From Dyadobacter sp. 676 (GTDB lineage: Bacteria; Bacteroidota; Bacteroidia; Cytophagales; Spirosomataceae), in the NCBI RefSeq assembly GCF_040448675.1, contig NZ_CP159289.1, positions 434,001-498,000 on the forward strand: a stretch of 64,000 bases of DNA, in the 5' to 3' direction. The notes beneath the pieces are model-generated. The model did not search any database. It saw only the letters and a program-made list of their open reading frames with translations, and was not told where the DNA came from. The stretch's first letter is position 1. Each line of letters starts with the position of its first letter. Positions 55,428 to 64,000 of the stretch are shown here, in pieces. The position numbers were made by a program, and so were the translations under genes.

Positions 55428-57303
55428 CTACGGTTTCAGCTTCACGAACGACGGATCGTAAAGTTTGGAATGGATTTGTTTCAATTTCGCCTCCGGGAAT
55501 TTCACTACTTTACGGTCGTAGGTCATTAGCCCGTTGATTTCCACCTCAACATCGGTCGTTTGTGTGTAAACCGCCGCTGAAAGCCCCTTCCTGATCAATG
55601 GCTCGAACCGGTTGATAAACGTTTCATAGCGGTTATAGAGCTCCTCCTGGTTTTTAAAACTCTGGTAACCCCAGTTATCTTTCTGCTGCCAGACATGCTG
55701 GTCGACCGGCAGGCCGAGGCCGCCAAACTCGCCGAGGACAATGATCTGTTTCTGACCGAACAAATCCGGGCGGGGCATCACAGGTGCAGGATAGTTGTGC
55801 AAGTCGATGATATGCCCCACCGGCTCGAAATTACCGCCGCTAGCGCTATTCACAAGACGGGACGGGTCGTACTGCATAGTCCAGTTGGTGATTTCGGCCG
55901 TTTTAAACTGTCCCCAGGCCTCATTGAACGGCACCCACACGACAATCGACGGGAAGAAACGGTTGGCGTCGATAATAGCCTTCCATTCGGTTTTATAGAT
56001 ATTCTCGGACTCCGGCGTGCGCTCCCTGTCGGTTTCATTGCCGGTAATTCCAGGACGCATCTCCCAGTTGTTGCCCAGGTCGCCGCTTGGCATATCCTGC
56101 CATACCAGCATGCCAAGCTCGTCGCAATAGCGGTACCACCTCGCAGGCTCCACTTTTACGTGCTTGCGAATCATGTTGAAACCCATTTCCTTGGTTTTCA
56201 GAATATCGAATTTCAATGCCTCGTCGGTAGGGGCGGTATAGAGGCCATCAGGCCACCAGCCCTGGTCGAGCGGACCGTATTGGAAGAGGAATTTATTATT
56301 CAAAGTCATGCGCTGAATGCCGTTTTCGTCGAACCTGACGCCTATTTTGCGCATTGCCGCGTAACTCTTCACCTCATCCACCACCTTTCCGTTGCGGGTA
56401 AGGGTCACTGTCAGGTCGTAAAGCGACGGCGAATCGGGCGACCAGAGTTTCGCATTGCCGATGGCGAGCGTGGCGGGCTGGTTAGGCGCCACTTCCTGCT
56501 CCGACACTTTGTTCGTGCCGTCCCAGACCGTAATTCTCACCTTGTCGGCCGCACCGGGACTTGCTACCTCGGCGCCGACCGTGAGCGTCTGCTTATCGAT
56601 ATCGGCCACGGGGTTAACTTTCGTAATATGGCTCGTGGCGACTGTTTCCAGCCAGACAGTCTGCCAGATACCCGTTACCGGCGTGTACCATATTCCATGC
56701 GGGTTTTTGATTTGTTTACCACGCGGCTGCGGGCCGTCGCTGCTCGGGTCCCAAACTTTGACTACGATTTCCTGCTGCTTTTTCTTCACCAGCAGGTCGG
56801 TAATGTCGAATGTAAACGGGTCATAACCGCCCTGATGGCTTCCTGCCGGCTTTCCGTTCACGAATACGTCGGCCTTCCAGTCCACGGCGCCGAAATGGAT
56901 CAGTACCCGCTGATCTTTGAGTTTCGGAGAAAAGTCGACCAGGCGCCTGTACCACAGCACGCTGTCCTTGCCTACCGTTTTGCCTACGCCCGATAATGCG
57001 GATTCCACGGCGAACGGAACCAGTATTTTGCCGTCAAAAGTCGCAGGTTGGGCATCGCCGGCACTTTGCGGCACGATGGCGTAGTCCCAAAGTCCATTGA
57101 TATTCAGCCAATTTTGTCGCACCATCTGAGGGCGGGGATATTCGGGATGGGGGGTTTTGTGGAACCACTTTGTCCGCCCATGGCGTTACGATCCTGCCCT
57201 GCACATACTTCCATCCAGGCTCCGCTCCGGCGGCTTGTTGCGCATGAGCCGGACCGTACAGGCTGCCCAGGAGAAGCCCCAGGCCAAGCACTACTTTCTT
57301 CAT
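55428..57303 (-). CDS. Secreted glycoside hydrolase family 2 (beta-galactosidase/glucuronidase-like), one frameshift
   Basis: A 624-residue GH2 enzyme after repair. Signal peptide [20 protein letters not shown]; the sugar-binding domain ([31 protein letters not shown]), an immunoglobulin-like domain, and the catalytic barrel with acid/base Glu in [13 protein letters not shown] and nucleophile Glu in [15 protein letters not shown]. The frame is broken in the run of six G at 57149-57154 (plus strand); removing one joins [20 protein letters not shown]. Without repair the start would be an internal Met lacking the signal peptide. It hydrolyses a beta-linked sugar; the specificity is not visible. 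Confidence 0.9.
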
Positions 57304-57486
57304 CGGAGTTTTCGGTTTTTGAGTAAATTTTGAGTTAGAACTACCAAAAGTACCACCGGAATGGCCTCTACTGTTAAAAAAAACGCGCATTTCCCCTCTC
57401 GAAAGCGTAACTTAACCGATTATCAGGCTGATAGCGATGCAGGATTTAGCCGCCGGATTTGAAACCATCACTCAAATTACCATCTC

Positions 57487-58578
57487 ATGAAAAAACTTTC
57501 CTTTACCCTGCTGCTGGTCCTTTTGTGCATTTCGGCATTCGCTCAGGATTATTCCGACAGGATTACGCTCGTGATACATGGCGGCGCAGGCACCATTACG
57601 CGTGCGAACATGAGCCCTGAGCGCGAAAAAGCGTACCGCGAGGGCTTGAACCTGGCATTGCAAAAAGGTTACGAAGTGCTCGAAAAAGGTGGCACAAGCG
57701 TACAAGCCGTCGAAGCCGCCATTCGCGTCATGGAGGATTCGCCGCTATTCAATGCAGGCAAAGGCGCTGTTTTCACCAACGAGGGTAAAAACGAGCTGGA
57801 CGCCGCCATCATGGAAGGCAAAACGCTTAAAGCCGGCGCGGTAGCCGGTGTTACAACCATCAAAAATCCGATTTCGGCGGCCATCGCCGTAATGGACAAA
57901 TCGGCGCACGTGATGATGGCCGGCAAAGGGGCCGAGCAATTCGCCAAAGAGAAGGGCCTTGAAATCGTCGACCCTTCGTATTTCTACACTGAAGCGCGGT
58001 ATAAAGCATTGCAGCGCGCGAAAGAACAGGAGAAGACGGAGCTCGATCATAATACCGGGCAGGAGAAGGAAGGAAAGGCGCGAACGGAGGAAAAGGAGAT
58101 TAAAAAGGCCCCTAAAACAGGCTATCGCCATTTCGACGGGCTGATTTTTACGGAGGGCAAAAAGTTTGGGACGGTGGGATGTGTGGCTTTGGACAAATAC
58201 GGTAACCTCGCCGCAGGCACGTCTACCGGCGGGATGACCAACAAAAGATATGGCCGCATTGGCGATGCTCCCATCATTGGAGCCGGAACCTACGCCAACA
58301 ACGCCACCTGCGCAGTCTCCGCGACAGGTCACGGCGAGTATTTCATCCGTTCGGTGGTTGGGTACGATATTTCCGCATTGATGGAATATAAGGGCATGAG
58401 CCTTACCGACGCGGCCAATGAGGTCGTCATGAAAAAACTGGTTGAACGTGGTGGCGAAGGCGGCGTAATTGCGGTAGACCGCAATGGCAATATAGCTATG
58501 CCGTTCAACAGCGAGGGCATGTACCGGGGCTTCGTCAAAGCCGACGGCAACCGCGAAATACTGATTTATAAGGATTAA
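57487..58578 (+). CDS. Isoaspartyl peptidase/L-asparaginase (plant type, Ntn hydrolase)
   Basis: A 363-residue exported precursor: signal peptide (1-20, MKKLSFTLLLVLLCISAFAQ), then an alpha chain with LVIHGGAGTITRANM and a beta chain starting at the autocatalytic Thr229 in KKFGTVGCVALDKYGNLAAG, with GGMTNKRYGRIGDAPIIGAG following. The precursor cleaves itself before Thr229 to become active. A charged Lys/Glu-rich stretch of about 40 residues (about 172-212) lies just before the cleavage site and is typical of the disordered linker. It hydrolyses isoaspartyl peptides and asparagine. Confidence 0.94.
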   Translation: MKKLSFTLLLVLLCISAFAQDYSDRITLVIHGGAGTITRANMSPEREKAYREGLNLALQKGYEVLEKGGTSVQAVEAAIRVMEDSPLFNAGKGAVFTNEGKNELDAAIMEGKTLKAGAVAGVTTIKNPISAAIAVMDKSAHVMMAGKGAEQFAKEKGLEIVDPSYFYTEARYKALQRAKEQEKTELDHNTGQEKEGKARTEEKEIKKAPKTGYRHFDGLIFTEGKKFGTVGCVALDKYGNLAAGTSTGGMTNKRYGRIGDAPIIGAGTYANNATCAVSATGHGEYFIRSVVGYDISALMEYKGMSLTDAANEVVMKKLVERGGEGGVIAVDRNGNIAMPFNSEGMYRGFVKADGNREILIYKD

Positions 58579-58658
58579 GGAAAAACGCGTCCGGGAAGTG
58601 GATTTTCCTGCGGCATTTTTTGTATTTGTTTGAAAACAAACCATACAAAATCGAAGCA

Positions 58659-58687
58659 TTTGCGCGTTTCTGACATGTATAGTTTTG
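58659..58687 (+). promoter_or_regulatory. Promoter of the T9SS protein gene
   Basis: TAGTTTTG (58680-58687) matches the -7 element and TTTG (58659-58662) the -33 element, 17 bases apart, the same spacing as for the small secreted protein gene. The leader is about 20 nt. Confidence 0.55.
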
Positions 58688-58713
58688 TAACCTGACGGCT
58701 TCTTTTCCTCTAT

Positions 58714-59814
58714 ATGAAATCAGTCTACAATATTCTCTTACTGATCCTGCTTTCCGCTTACGCGCAGGCGTCGCACCTGCGGGGCGGGGAAATTCTGGCA
58801 AGCCACGTTTCGGGGCAAACCTATCGTATCAAGGTGAGGTTATACCTCGATACCCAAAGTGGTAAAGGCGCAGCGGACGCTCTGAGCTCGGTAACTGCCT
58901 GCCTCGGTAATGGCGACACCAAAACCCTTCCCCGTACTTCGATTACCGCCATTTCCACACATGTGGCCGTGGGTGAATATGAGGCATCTTATACGTACCC
59001 GACATCCGGTATTTACCAGATTTCGGTCGCATTGGACAGCCGGACCGGCAACATCCTGAACCTGCCGAATGCTTTAACGACCTCCCAGTTCCTCTGGACG
59101 GTCATCGACACCCAGGCCCCCAACTCCACGCCGGTATTGCCCTATCTCGAATTTGAAGCGGGTGTTCGCCAGGTTTTTTCCATTGACCTTAAACCGACAG
59201 TGGCGGACAACGACAGCATCACCGTCAAAGTTGCCCGGCTAAGCAAGCCCTCGCCCGGCACATGCGGCGTGCGGATGGTCGACCACAGTTACCTTTTCCC
59301 CAACGAAATCAGCGCTACCGGAACATTCCGCGTGGAGCCGGCCCAAAACAAACTGGTTTGGACGGCACCCGAAGTCGTGGGTAGTTATCTTTTTGCAATT
59401 ATCGTGGCCGAATGGCGAAATGGCGCCAGGATTTCGGAAAGTTACCGGGAAGGCCTGGTGACAGTCATCGACCGGCCGGGCGAAACTGTCGAAGTGCCGC
59501 CTTACGAATCGTCCGAAAACGGCGGCGTGATAACTTCCACTCCTGTTGTCCGATCCCCGGAAGTATCCATGGCGATTCAGGCTTACCCGGTGCCTACGGA
59601 AGATTTTCTGACGGTAAAGGCATACAGCAAGCAACGCGCGATCATCCGTTTGCAACTGATAGACCTGAATGGCCGCATTCTCACCGAAATCGCAAGCAAA
59701 ACCCCGCAGATTGCGGTACAGGAAGAATTCGATATGCGCAGGCTCGTGAAGGGTGTCTACCTTATCCGTGCGAGCAACGATAAAGATGCCGTGACGCAGA
59801 AAGTCGTAAGATAA
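58714..59814 (+). CDS. Secreted protein with T9SS C-terminal sorting domain
   Basis: A 366-residue protein: signal peptide (MKSVYNILLLILLSAYAQAS), a beta-rich N-terminal region with HLRGGEILASHVSGQTYRIK (a motif common to large adhesin-like proteins of this phylum), a second beta-rich part (about 150-250) and a type IX secretion C-terminal domain (about 290-366: AYPVPTEDFLTVKAYSKQRA, LQLIDLNGRILTEI, VKGVYLIRASNDKDAVTQKV). No catalytic motif is seen. It would be exported to the cell surface. It stands alone, downstream of its own promoter. Confidence 0.88.
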   Translation: MKSVYNILLLILLSAYAQASHLRGGEILASHVSGQTYRIKVRLYLDTQSGKGAADALSSVTACLGNGDTKTLPRTSITAISTHVAVGEYEASYTYPTSGIYQISVALDSRTGNILNLPNALTTSQFLWTVIDTQAPNSTPVLPYLEFEAGVRQVFSIDLKPTVADNDSITVKVARLSKPSPGTCGVRMVDHSYLFPNEISATGTFRVEPAQNKLVWTAPEVVGSYLFAIIVAEWRNGARISESYREGLVTVIDRPGETVEVPPYESSENGGVITSTPVVRSPEVSMAIQAYPVPTEDFLTVKAYSKQRAIIRLQLIDLNGRILTEIASKTPQIAVQEEFDMRRLVKGVYLIRASNDKDAVTQKVVR

Positions 59815-59920
59815 TATCAACCGCTGTAATGGTGGCGTCCAGAAATATCGTCCTATGGAATATAGTTGTTTTAGGTGAAAATAAAATTTCACGTATTACC
59901 ATAGGTTAATTATTAACGGA

Positions 59921-59957
59921 AAAGCGGCAGGTTCTGTAACCCGCCGCTTTCTTTTTT
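59921..59957. terminator. Bidirectional intrinsic terminator
   Basis: A 13-bp inverted repeat with one mismatch (AAAGCGGCAGGTT at 59921-59933, AACCCGCCGCTTT at 59938-59950) followed by a T-rich run (59950-59957), between the convergent T9SS protein and alpha/beta hydrolase genes. Confidence 0.82.
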
Positions 59958-59961
59958 GTTG

Positions 59962-60876
59962 TCAGTTTCCGATCTCCCCGCCGCTCGGCCCCACGTCCAG
60001 CGCCGTGATCTTGTCCTGGAACAAACGGCTTTTCAGCAGCATTTCCTTGATCATCGACGCATGCGAGAATGTAATCATATGTCCCGCATTGTAAAGGAAT
60101 ATGTATTGAGCACGCTTGCTTTTGATATGTTTTTTGGCAAAATCGATATTCGCAGGGTCGGCGATCCAGTCGTTGCCACCCTGGATAACCGTCGTAGGCA
60201 CATGGATTTTTTCCCAAACCGGCAGGAGCTTCCGCAACTCGTCGGCATGACTGTATTTTTCGGCGGTCGCTGCGTTAAACGCCCTCGGCAGAAAAAGCTG
60301 GATGAAACTCATCCTGCCCCATTTCGAAAACCAGAAAAACCGCTCTTTTTCGGGATCGATCACTGGCGAAACCATAATGAGCTCCTTCACCTGCTCGGGG
60401 GCGAGGGAAGTCAGCTTTGCAGCGATGGGCGCACCGTAGGAACGACCGAGCACGATTACCTTCTGCCCGCTTTTGTTCAGCGAGAACACCGGTAGCAGGG
60501 CGTTGGCCTGGGTTGCGATGGACGTCACATAGCGTTTCTTTTTCAGTCGCGATTTACCATAACCCACCCTGTCGACCGACACAATGTGGAAATGCTTTTG
60601 CAAATCCTCATCGTCCATCAGGTTCATATAACCCCACAGGGAGCCGGGGGCTCCGTGGATAAGCAGCAGCATCGGAAGCGTATCGGGCCCCATGCTGGCC
60701 AGGGAAAGGGAAAGTGTGTCGTTCCTGAGGAATATTTCCCTCGGCTTGACCTTTTTATCAGCATAGTGTTTCCGCACTTCCTTGGCTGAAATAATATACC
60801 GGGAAAAGCAGGAGCTCAGTAAAGCGGACAAAAAAAGGAACAGGATAACCGAGCGAAGCAACTTAAAACTTAACAT
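59962..60876 (-). CDS. Alpha/beta hydrolase, membrane-anchored or exported
   Basis: A 304-residue hydrolase with an N-terminal hydrophobic segment containing a lipobox-like LSALLSSCFSRY (Cys about 22), so it may be a lipoprotein. The nucleophile Ser is in VIVLGRSYGAPIAAKL, the acid Asp in TVIQGGNDWIADP and the His in YNAGHMITFSHA; the oxyanion part is LLIHGAPGSLWGYM. Substrate unknown. It is bordered by the bidirectional terminator on the downstream side and by about 195 bp of AT-rich intergenic sequence upstream, in which I see nothing else. Confidence 0.9.
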   Translation of the reverse strand: MLSFKLLRSVILFLFLSALLSSCFSRYIISAKEVRKHYADKKVKPREIFLRNDTLSLSLASMGPDTLPMLLLIHGAPGSLWGYMNLMDDEDLQKHFHIVSVDRVGYGKSRLKKKRYVTSIATQANALLPVFSLNKSGQKVIVLGRSYGAPIAAKLTSLAPEQVKELIMVSPVIDPEKERFFWFSKWGRMSFIQLFLPRAFNAATAEKYSHADELRKLLPVWEKIHVPTTVIQGGNDWIADPANIDFAKKHIKSKRAQYIFLYNAGHMITFSHASMIKEMLLKSRLFQDKITALDVGPSGGEIGN

Positions 60877-61073
60877 ACGCGGTAAAGAATCTTGCCTTAT
60901 TTCCTAAATTCACAGGATATTTCAATATACGATTTAATCAGGATAAAAACCTGAGATCCGGGCTTTTTAAAAAAGAAAACGCCGCACTTAAAATTTTTCG
61001 GTGCATTTCGTTGTTGGTTACTCAAAAGCGGTACCAGCATTAGTTTAACGGTATAGTTCAACCTCTATTTTTG

Positions 61074-61907
61074 ATGACAGCCACCCATCAAGCACTTTTT
61101 TTTGAGCGCCTCACCGCGCAGAACGAAAAATACAGGTACAAGCTGCCCTCACGGCAGGATGCAGGGAAATTTATCCAGAACCTGATCAATTTTCTCTTTC
61201 CGATCAGCAAGGATTGCCCCAGCTGCCCTGCCAAGGACCTGGCTATGAAGTATGCCGATTTGCGTAACGACCTGGATTGCATGTTGCAACCGCTCCTGCC
61301 CCAGCTCGACCGCGACAAGAACGAAATCCTCGATGAGGTATTTGCCCGGATTCCGGACATTTACGAATCTCTGCTCGCCGACGCGAGGTCGATTACGGAT
61401 AACGATCCGGCTTCTGTAAGTATCGAGGAAGTGATATCGGTATATCCGGGTTTTATGGCCATTGCCACATATCGCTTCGCACATTCTTTTGCCAAAAGCG
61501 GCATTCCGCTGCTCCCGCGCATGCTTACGGAATTTGCCCACAGCCAGACCGGCATCGACATCCACCCGAATGCGACAATCGGGCATTCGTTTTTCATCGA
61601 CCACGGCACGGGTGTCGTAATCGGCGAAACGACCCATATCGGGAATAATGTGAAGTTGTATCAGGGCGTGACGCTCGGGGCGACGCATGTTTCGAAATCG
61701 CTTGCCTCGCACAAACGGCATCCTACCATCGAAGACAACGTGGTGGTTTATGCCAATGCGACCATTCTGGGTGGAGAAACCGTGATCGGCCATGATTCGA
61801 TCATCGGCGGAAATGCGTGGTTAACGAAAAGCGTACCTCCATATTCCCTGGTTTATCACCAAAGTAAAATAGAGATACGCCAGCATTCAGCTCCTTCTGT
61901 TACATAA
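61074..61907 (+). CDS. cysE: Serine O-acetyltransferase
   Basis: A 277-residue enzyme: an N-terminal helical domain (1-130, with the Cys cluster [10 protein letters not shown]) and a left-handed beta-helix (about 155-260) with [34 protein letters not shown] and LYQGVTLGA. The catalytic His/Asp pair is in FIDHGTG. It makes O-acetylserine for cysteine synthesis. I take ATG at 61074 over the TTG 3 bp upstream. A TATTTTTG stretch (61066-61073) abuts the ATG; it would leave no leader, so I do not call it a promoter. The stop overlaps the convergent TetR gene by 8 bp. Confidence 0.93.
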   Translation: MTATHQALFFERLTAQNEKYRYKLPSRQDAGKFIQNLINFLFPISKDCPSCPAKDLAMKYADLRNDLDCMLQPLLPQLDRDKNEILDEVFARIPDIYESLLADARSITDNDPASVSIEEVISVYPGFMAIATYRFAHSFAKSGIPLLPRMLTEFAHSQTGIDIHPNATIGHSFFIDHGTGVVIGETTHIGNNVKLYQGVTLGATHVSKSLASHKRHPTIEDNVVVYANATILGGETVIGHDSIIGGNAWLTKSVPPYSLVYHQSKIEIRQHSAPSVT

Positions 61908-62493
61908 TGCTCCGGATGAACCTCCGGATGCCTTCCATGTACACCGGCTCCGCCTGTGAAAAGGCGTAACGGGGCTGGGTGGTCATGGTAATGCTGATAA
62001 ACCCGAAGGTCAGGCACCACCACTCGTAGTAAGTCTTGGTAACGAGCTCTCCCGATTTGGGACGAAGCCCTGCGATCATTTCCCAAACCGGGTTGTCCTT
62101 GATGCTCATCGCGTGCGAATAGGCCTTCTTCGAATCGCAGTAGGCGCCTTCGAGGTTGAACATCACCTGGAAAACTTCCGGATTCTCGACGGCAAAGTTC
62201 CAGATCGTCTGCGCAACTTCCACAAGCTGTTTCTGCGGATTGCTGAAATGACCTTTTATTTTTACAAACTCCCCCTGCAAATAGTCGAAGCCTTCCATGC
62301 GGATAGCTTCCAGGAGCTTGTCTTTGCTTTCGAAATATTCATAGAGAATAGGTGGGCTGTATTCAATCACATCAGCGATCTTGCGAATCGAAACAGCCGT
62401 CCAGCCATCCTCCCGGGCAATGTCCTTGGCTGTCTTAACGATGTCTGAGCGTACCTGTATTCTAAGCCGCTCTCTTCGCTCTACTATTCCCAT
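61900..62493 (-). CDS. TetR/AcrR-family transcriptional regulator
   Basis: A 197-residue regulator. The N-terminal HTH (about 20-60) reads [20 protein letters not shown] then [20 protein letters not shown], the TetR signature. The C-terminal ligand-binding domain (about 75-190, with [20 protein letters not shown]) is helical. The target is not evident: its closest neighbours are the convergent serine acetyltransferase and, behind it, the PPK1-like gene in the same direction 205 bp away. The 3' end overlaps cysE by 8 bp. Confidence 0.92.
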   Translation of the reverse strand: MGIVERRERLRIQVRSDIVKTAKDIAREDGWTAVSIRKIADVIEYSPPILYEYFESKDKLLEAIRMEGFDYLQGEFVKIKGHFSNPQKQLVEVAQTIWNFAVENPEVFQVMFNLEGAYCDSKKAYSHAMSIKDNPVWEMIAGLRPKSGELVTKTYYEWWCLTFGFISITMTTQPRYAFSQAEPVYMEGIRRFIRSIM

Positions 62494-62698
62494 GCTTAAA
62501 AATGTCTTTTAGGATTGATTCAGATGATATGCTTTCAAATATAATGATATACCCCTTACACTTCAAGACCGGTCCGGCGGTCGGGACGAAAAATTCCCTT
62601 CAAAATCTCTTTATGTTTTCTACAAATGCCGCCCATTAAATCTGACAGGCCATTCCGAAATTTAATGTCGCTAAAATTTTTTTAAGCGGTAGGAAAGC

Positions 62699-64000
62699 TT
62701 ATATTTCTGAACGCCGCGATGAGCCGCTGCGCTCGATTTTCTCCACCAGCCGGTAGTTGGCTTCCTGGGCGCGTACCTTCCCGCGCGAGTCGTCGGCGAT
62801 ACGTAAATTGTTCTGATACAGGTCGAGCCGCACCGATTTCTGATTGTCATTCACATAATTCCGGAGCACGGTCCGCATCTGATTTTTCAATGTTTCGTCC
62901 AGTACCGGAAAGCAAATGTCGATCCGGCGATGCAGGTTCCGGTGCGTCCAGTCGCAGGATGTCAGGTAAATCTCGTCGTTGCCCCGGTTGCCGAAATGGA
63001 ATATGCGCGTGTTTTCGATGTAACGGTCGACAAGCCGGCTCACGACGATGTTATCGCTGATCGACGGCAGCCCCGAGATCAACCCGCAGCTTTCGCTCAC
63101 GATCACGTGCACCGGCACCCCCGCCTGACCGGCCTGGTACAACTTGTCGATCAGGATATGGTCCTGCAATTGGTTGATTTTGATGGTTATGAATGATTTG
63201 AGCCCCGCATTGCAGTTGGTAATCTCCCGGTCCATCAGATCGAGCAACCGTTTTTGCAGGTTAAACTGGGTCACATACAAATTGTTGAAAGGCAGATATT
63301 TGTACTTCTTCGGCTCGTCCTGCGTCGACAAATAGCCGAAGAGCAATTCAAGTTCGTTGGTTAGCTCGCGATGTGAGGTAAGCAATGCATGATCTACGAT
63401 CTCGCGGCTTGTCAATCTGTAAAAACCACCCGTTCCGAGGAATGCGTACCGCTCCCAACCTTTCTGGACCTTGCGCTTCACAAGCGCCATTTTCGCATGC
63501 ACTTTCAGTCCGGGCACGCTCAGCAGGATTTTCACACCCGCGTCCCGCATCTTTTTCGACCATTGCAGGTTTTCCTGAATATCCAGCTTGGTATTCAGTT
63601 CCACATAGGTCGTGACCCGCTTGCCGTTTTTGGAAGCGCTGATCAATGAGTTGAGAATGAATGAGTTCGGGCTGATTTTATACAGCGACACATGGATTTC
63701 ACGCACGTGCGGGTCCACGGCTGCTTCGTTAAAAAACCTTACGATAGGCTCATAGGATTGGTAAGGCAAATGCAACATCTGGTCCGCTCGGAGGATCGCT
63801 TCGAAAACCGATTGTGTTTCGTCGAATTCCGGGTTCTGTGCCGGTCGCTGGTAGGGATAATCGAGTCGTCGCGAAAGCGCGGGGAATTTCACCAGATCCT
63901 GCATAAGCAGATAATCGCCGCGTTCGTGAAATTCGTTCATAGGGATGGCCAGCTTGCCCACCAGATATTCCCGCACATACAGCGGCATGCCGGATTCATA
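62699..64000 (-). CDS. ppk1: Polyphosphate kinase 1-family protein, divergent (5' end outside window)
   Basis: The C-terminal 433 residues of a PPK1-type protein; the N-terminus lies beyond the window. It has the two phospholipase-D-like domains: LPYQSYEPIVRFFNEAAVDP, VPGLKVHAKMALVKRK (the phospho-acceptor His is kept) and VDHALLTSHRELTNELELLF. Several residues conserved in active PPK1 are changed: TLYR is SLYK, ELKARFDE is ELNTKLDI, GNFNEKTARLYTD is GGFYRLTSREIVD, VRGxC is VSESC, and LEHxR is IENTR. It is therefore likely to be a paralogue with altered or no polyphosphate synthesis. It remains in frame throughout, so this is divergence, not a frameshift. Confidence 0.88.
   Translation of the reverse strand, partial: YESGMPLYVREYLVGKLAIPMNEFHERGDYLLMQDLVKFPALSRRLDYPYQRPAQNPEFDETQSVFEAILRADQMLHLPYQSYEPIVRFFNEAAVDPHVREIHVSLYKISPNSFILNSLISASKNGKRVTTYVELNTKLDIQENLQWSKKMRDAGVKILLSVPGLKVHAKMALVKRKVQKGWERYAFLGTGGFYRLTSREIVDHALLTSHRELTNELELLFGYLSTQDEPKKYKYLPFNNLYVTQFNLQKRLLDLMDREITNCNAGLKSFITIKINQLQDHILIDKLYQAGQAGVPVHVIVSESCGLISGLPSISDNIVVSRLVDRYIENTRIFHFGNRGNDEIYLTSCDWTHRNLHRRIDICFPVLDETLKNQMRTVLRNYVNDNQKSVRLDLYQNNLRIADDSRGKVRAQEANYRLVEKIERSGSSRRSEI

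Noticed and set aside
61066..61073. TATTTTTG just before the cysE start codon as a promoter
   Set aside because: The transcription start would fall after the ATG. No alternative start downstream fits the protein family.

Overview
The window looks like the chromosome of a Cytophagales bacterium (Bacteroidota), probably Dyadobacter or a close Spirosomaceae relative. The grounds are: several promoters of the Bacteroidota TAnnTTTG type, proteins with type IX secretion C-terminal domains, M56/BlaI regulation, PVC-type dehydrogenase and GH families, and overall similarity to Dyadobacter proteins as I remember them. The genus is an inference. I see no rRNA, tRNA, CRISPR array, prophage or complete insertion sequence.

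Layout. 1-4.8 kb: end of a CatE-like dioxygenase, a secreted GH5, a BlaR1-like M56 peptidase with its BlaI repressor, and a PIN toxin-antitoxin pair. 4.8-10.5 kb: SDR plus AraC regulator, sugar-phosphate-isomerase-like protein, double redoxin, broken YdeI gene, GNAT, small orphan protein. 10.6-11.0 kb: a non-coding array of hairpin repeats with inverted ends. 11.1-16 kb: a very large PmoA-like/PVC dehydrogenase/HEAT/cytochrome c fusion and a lipocalin-like protein. 16-20.3 kb: bestrophin, a divergent universal stress protein, an OmpR-type two-component system and a small secreted protein. 20.9-32 kb: topoisomerase III, aldo/keto reductase, SDR, amidohydrolase, Gfo/Idh/MocA oxidoreductase, DUF481-like protein and a SWIM-SNF2 helicase. 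32-38 kb: GH18 chitinase with an FnIII/T9SS protein, CorA, NDH-2, SDR. 38-45.7 kb: multi-PAS hybrid kinase, DUF6496 protein, an amidohydrolase-cupin-VOC operon, haloperoxidase-like hydrolase. 45.9-53 kb: an exopolysaccharide cluster (SGNH protein, two GT4, two GT2, WcaF-like acetyltransferase, WecA-like initiating transferase) with overlapping start and stop codons. 53-64 kb: malic enzyme, GH2, isoaspartyl peptidase, T9SS protein, alpha/beta hydrolase, serine acetyltransferase, TetR regulator and a divergent polyphosphate kinase 1 cut by the window end.

At least nine otherwise intact genes are each broken by one single-base indel, nearly all an extra base and mostly in a homopolymer. I read these as residual assembly errors and give reconstructed genes. 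The observations most worth a second look are the PPK1 paralogue that appears to have lost most nucleotide-binding residues, the hairpin-repeat element with paired base changes, three 20-bp tandem repeats upstream of the stress-protein gene, and the palindromic operator set inside the blaI promoter. I did not find a clearly new multi-gene system.
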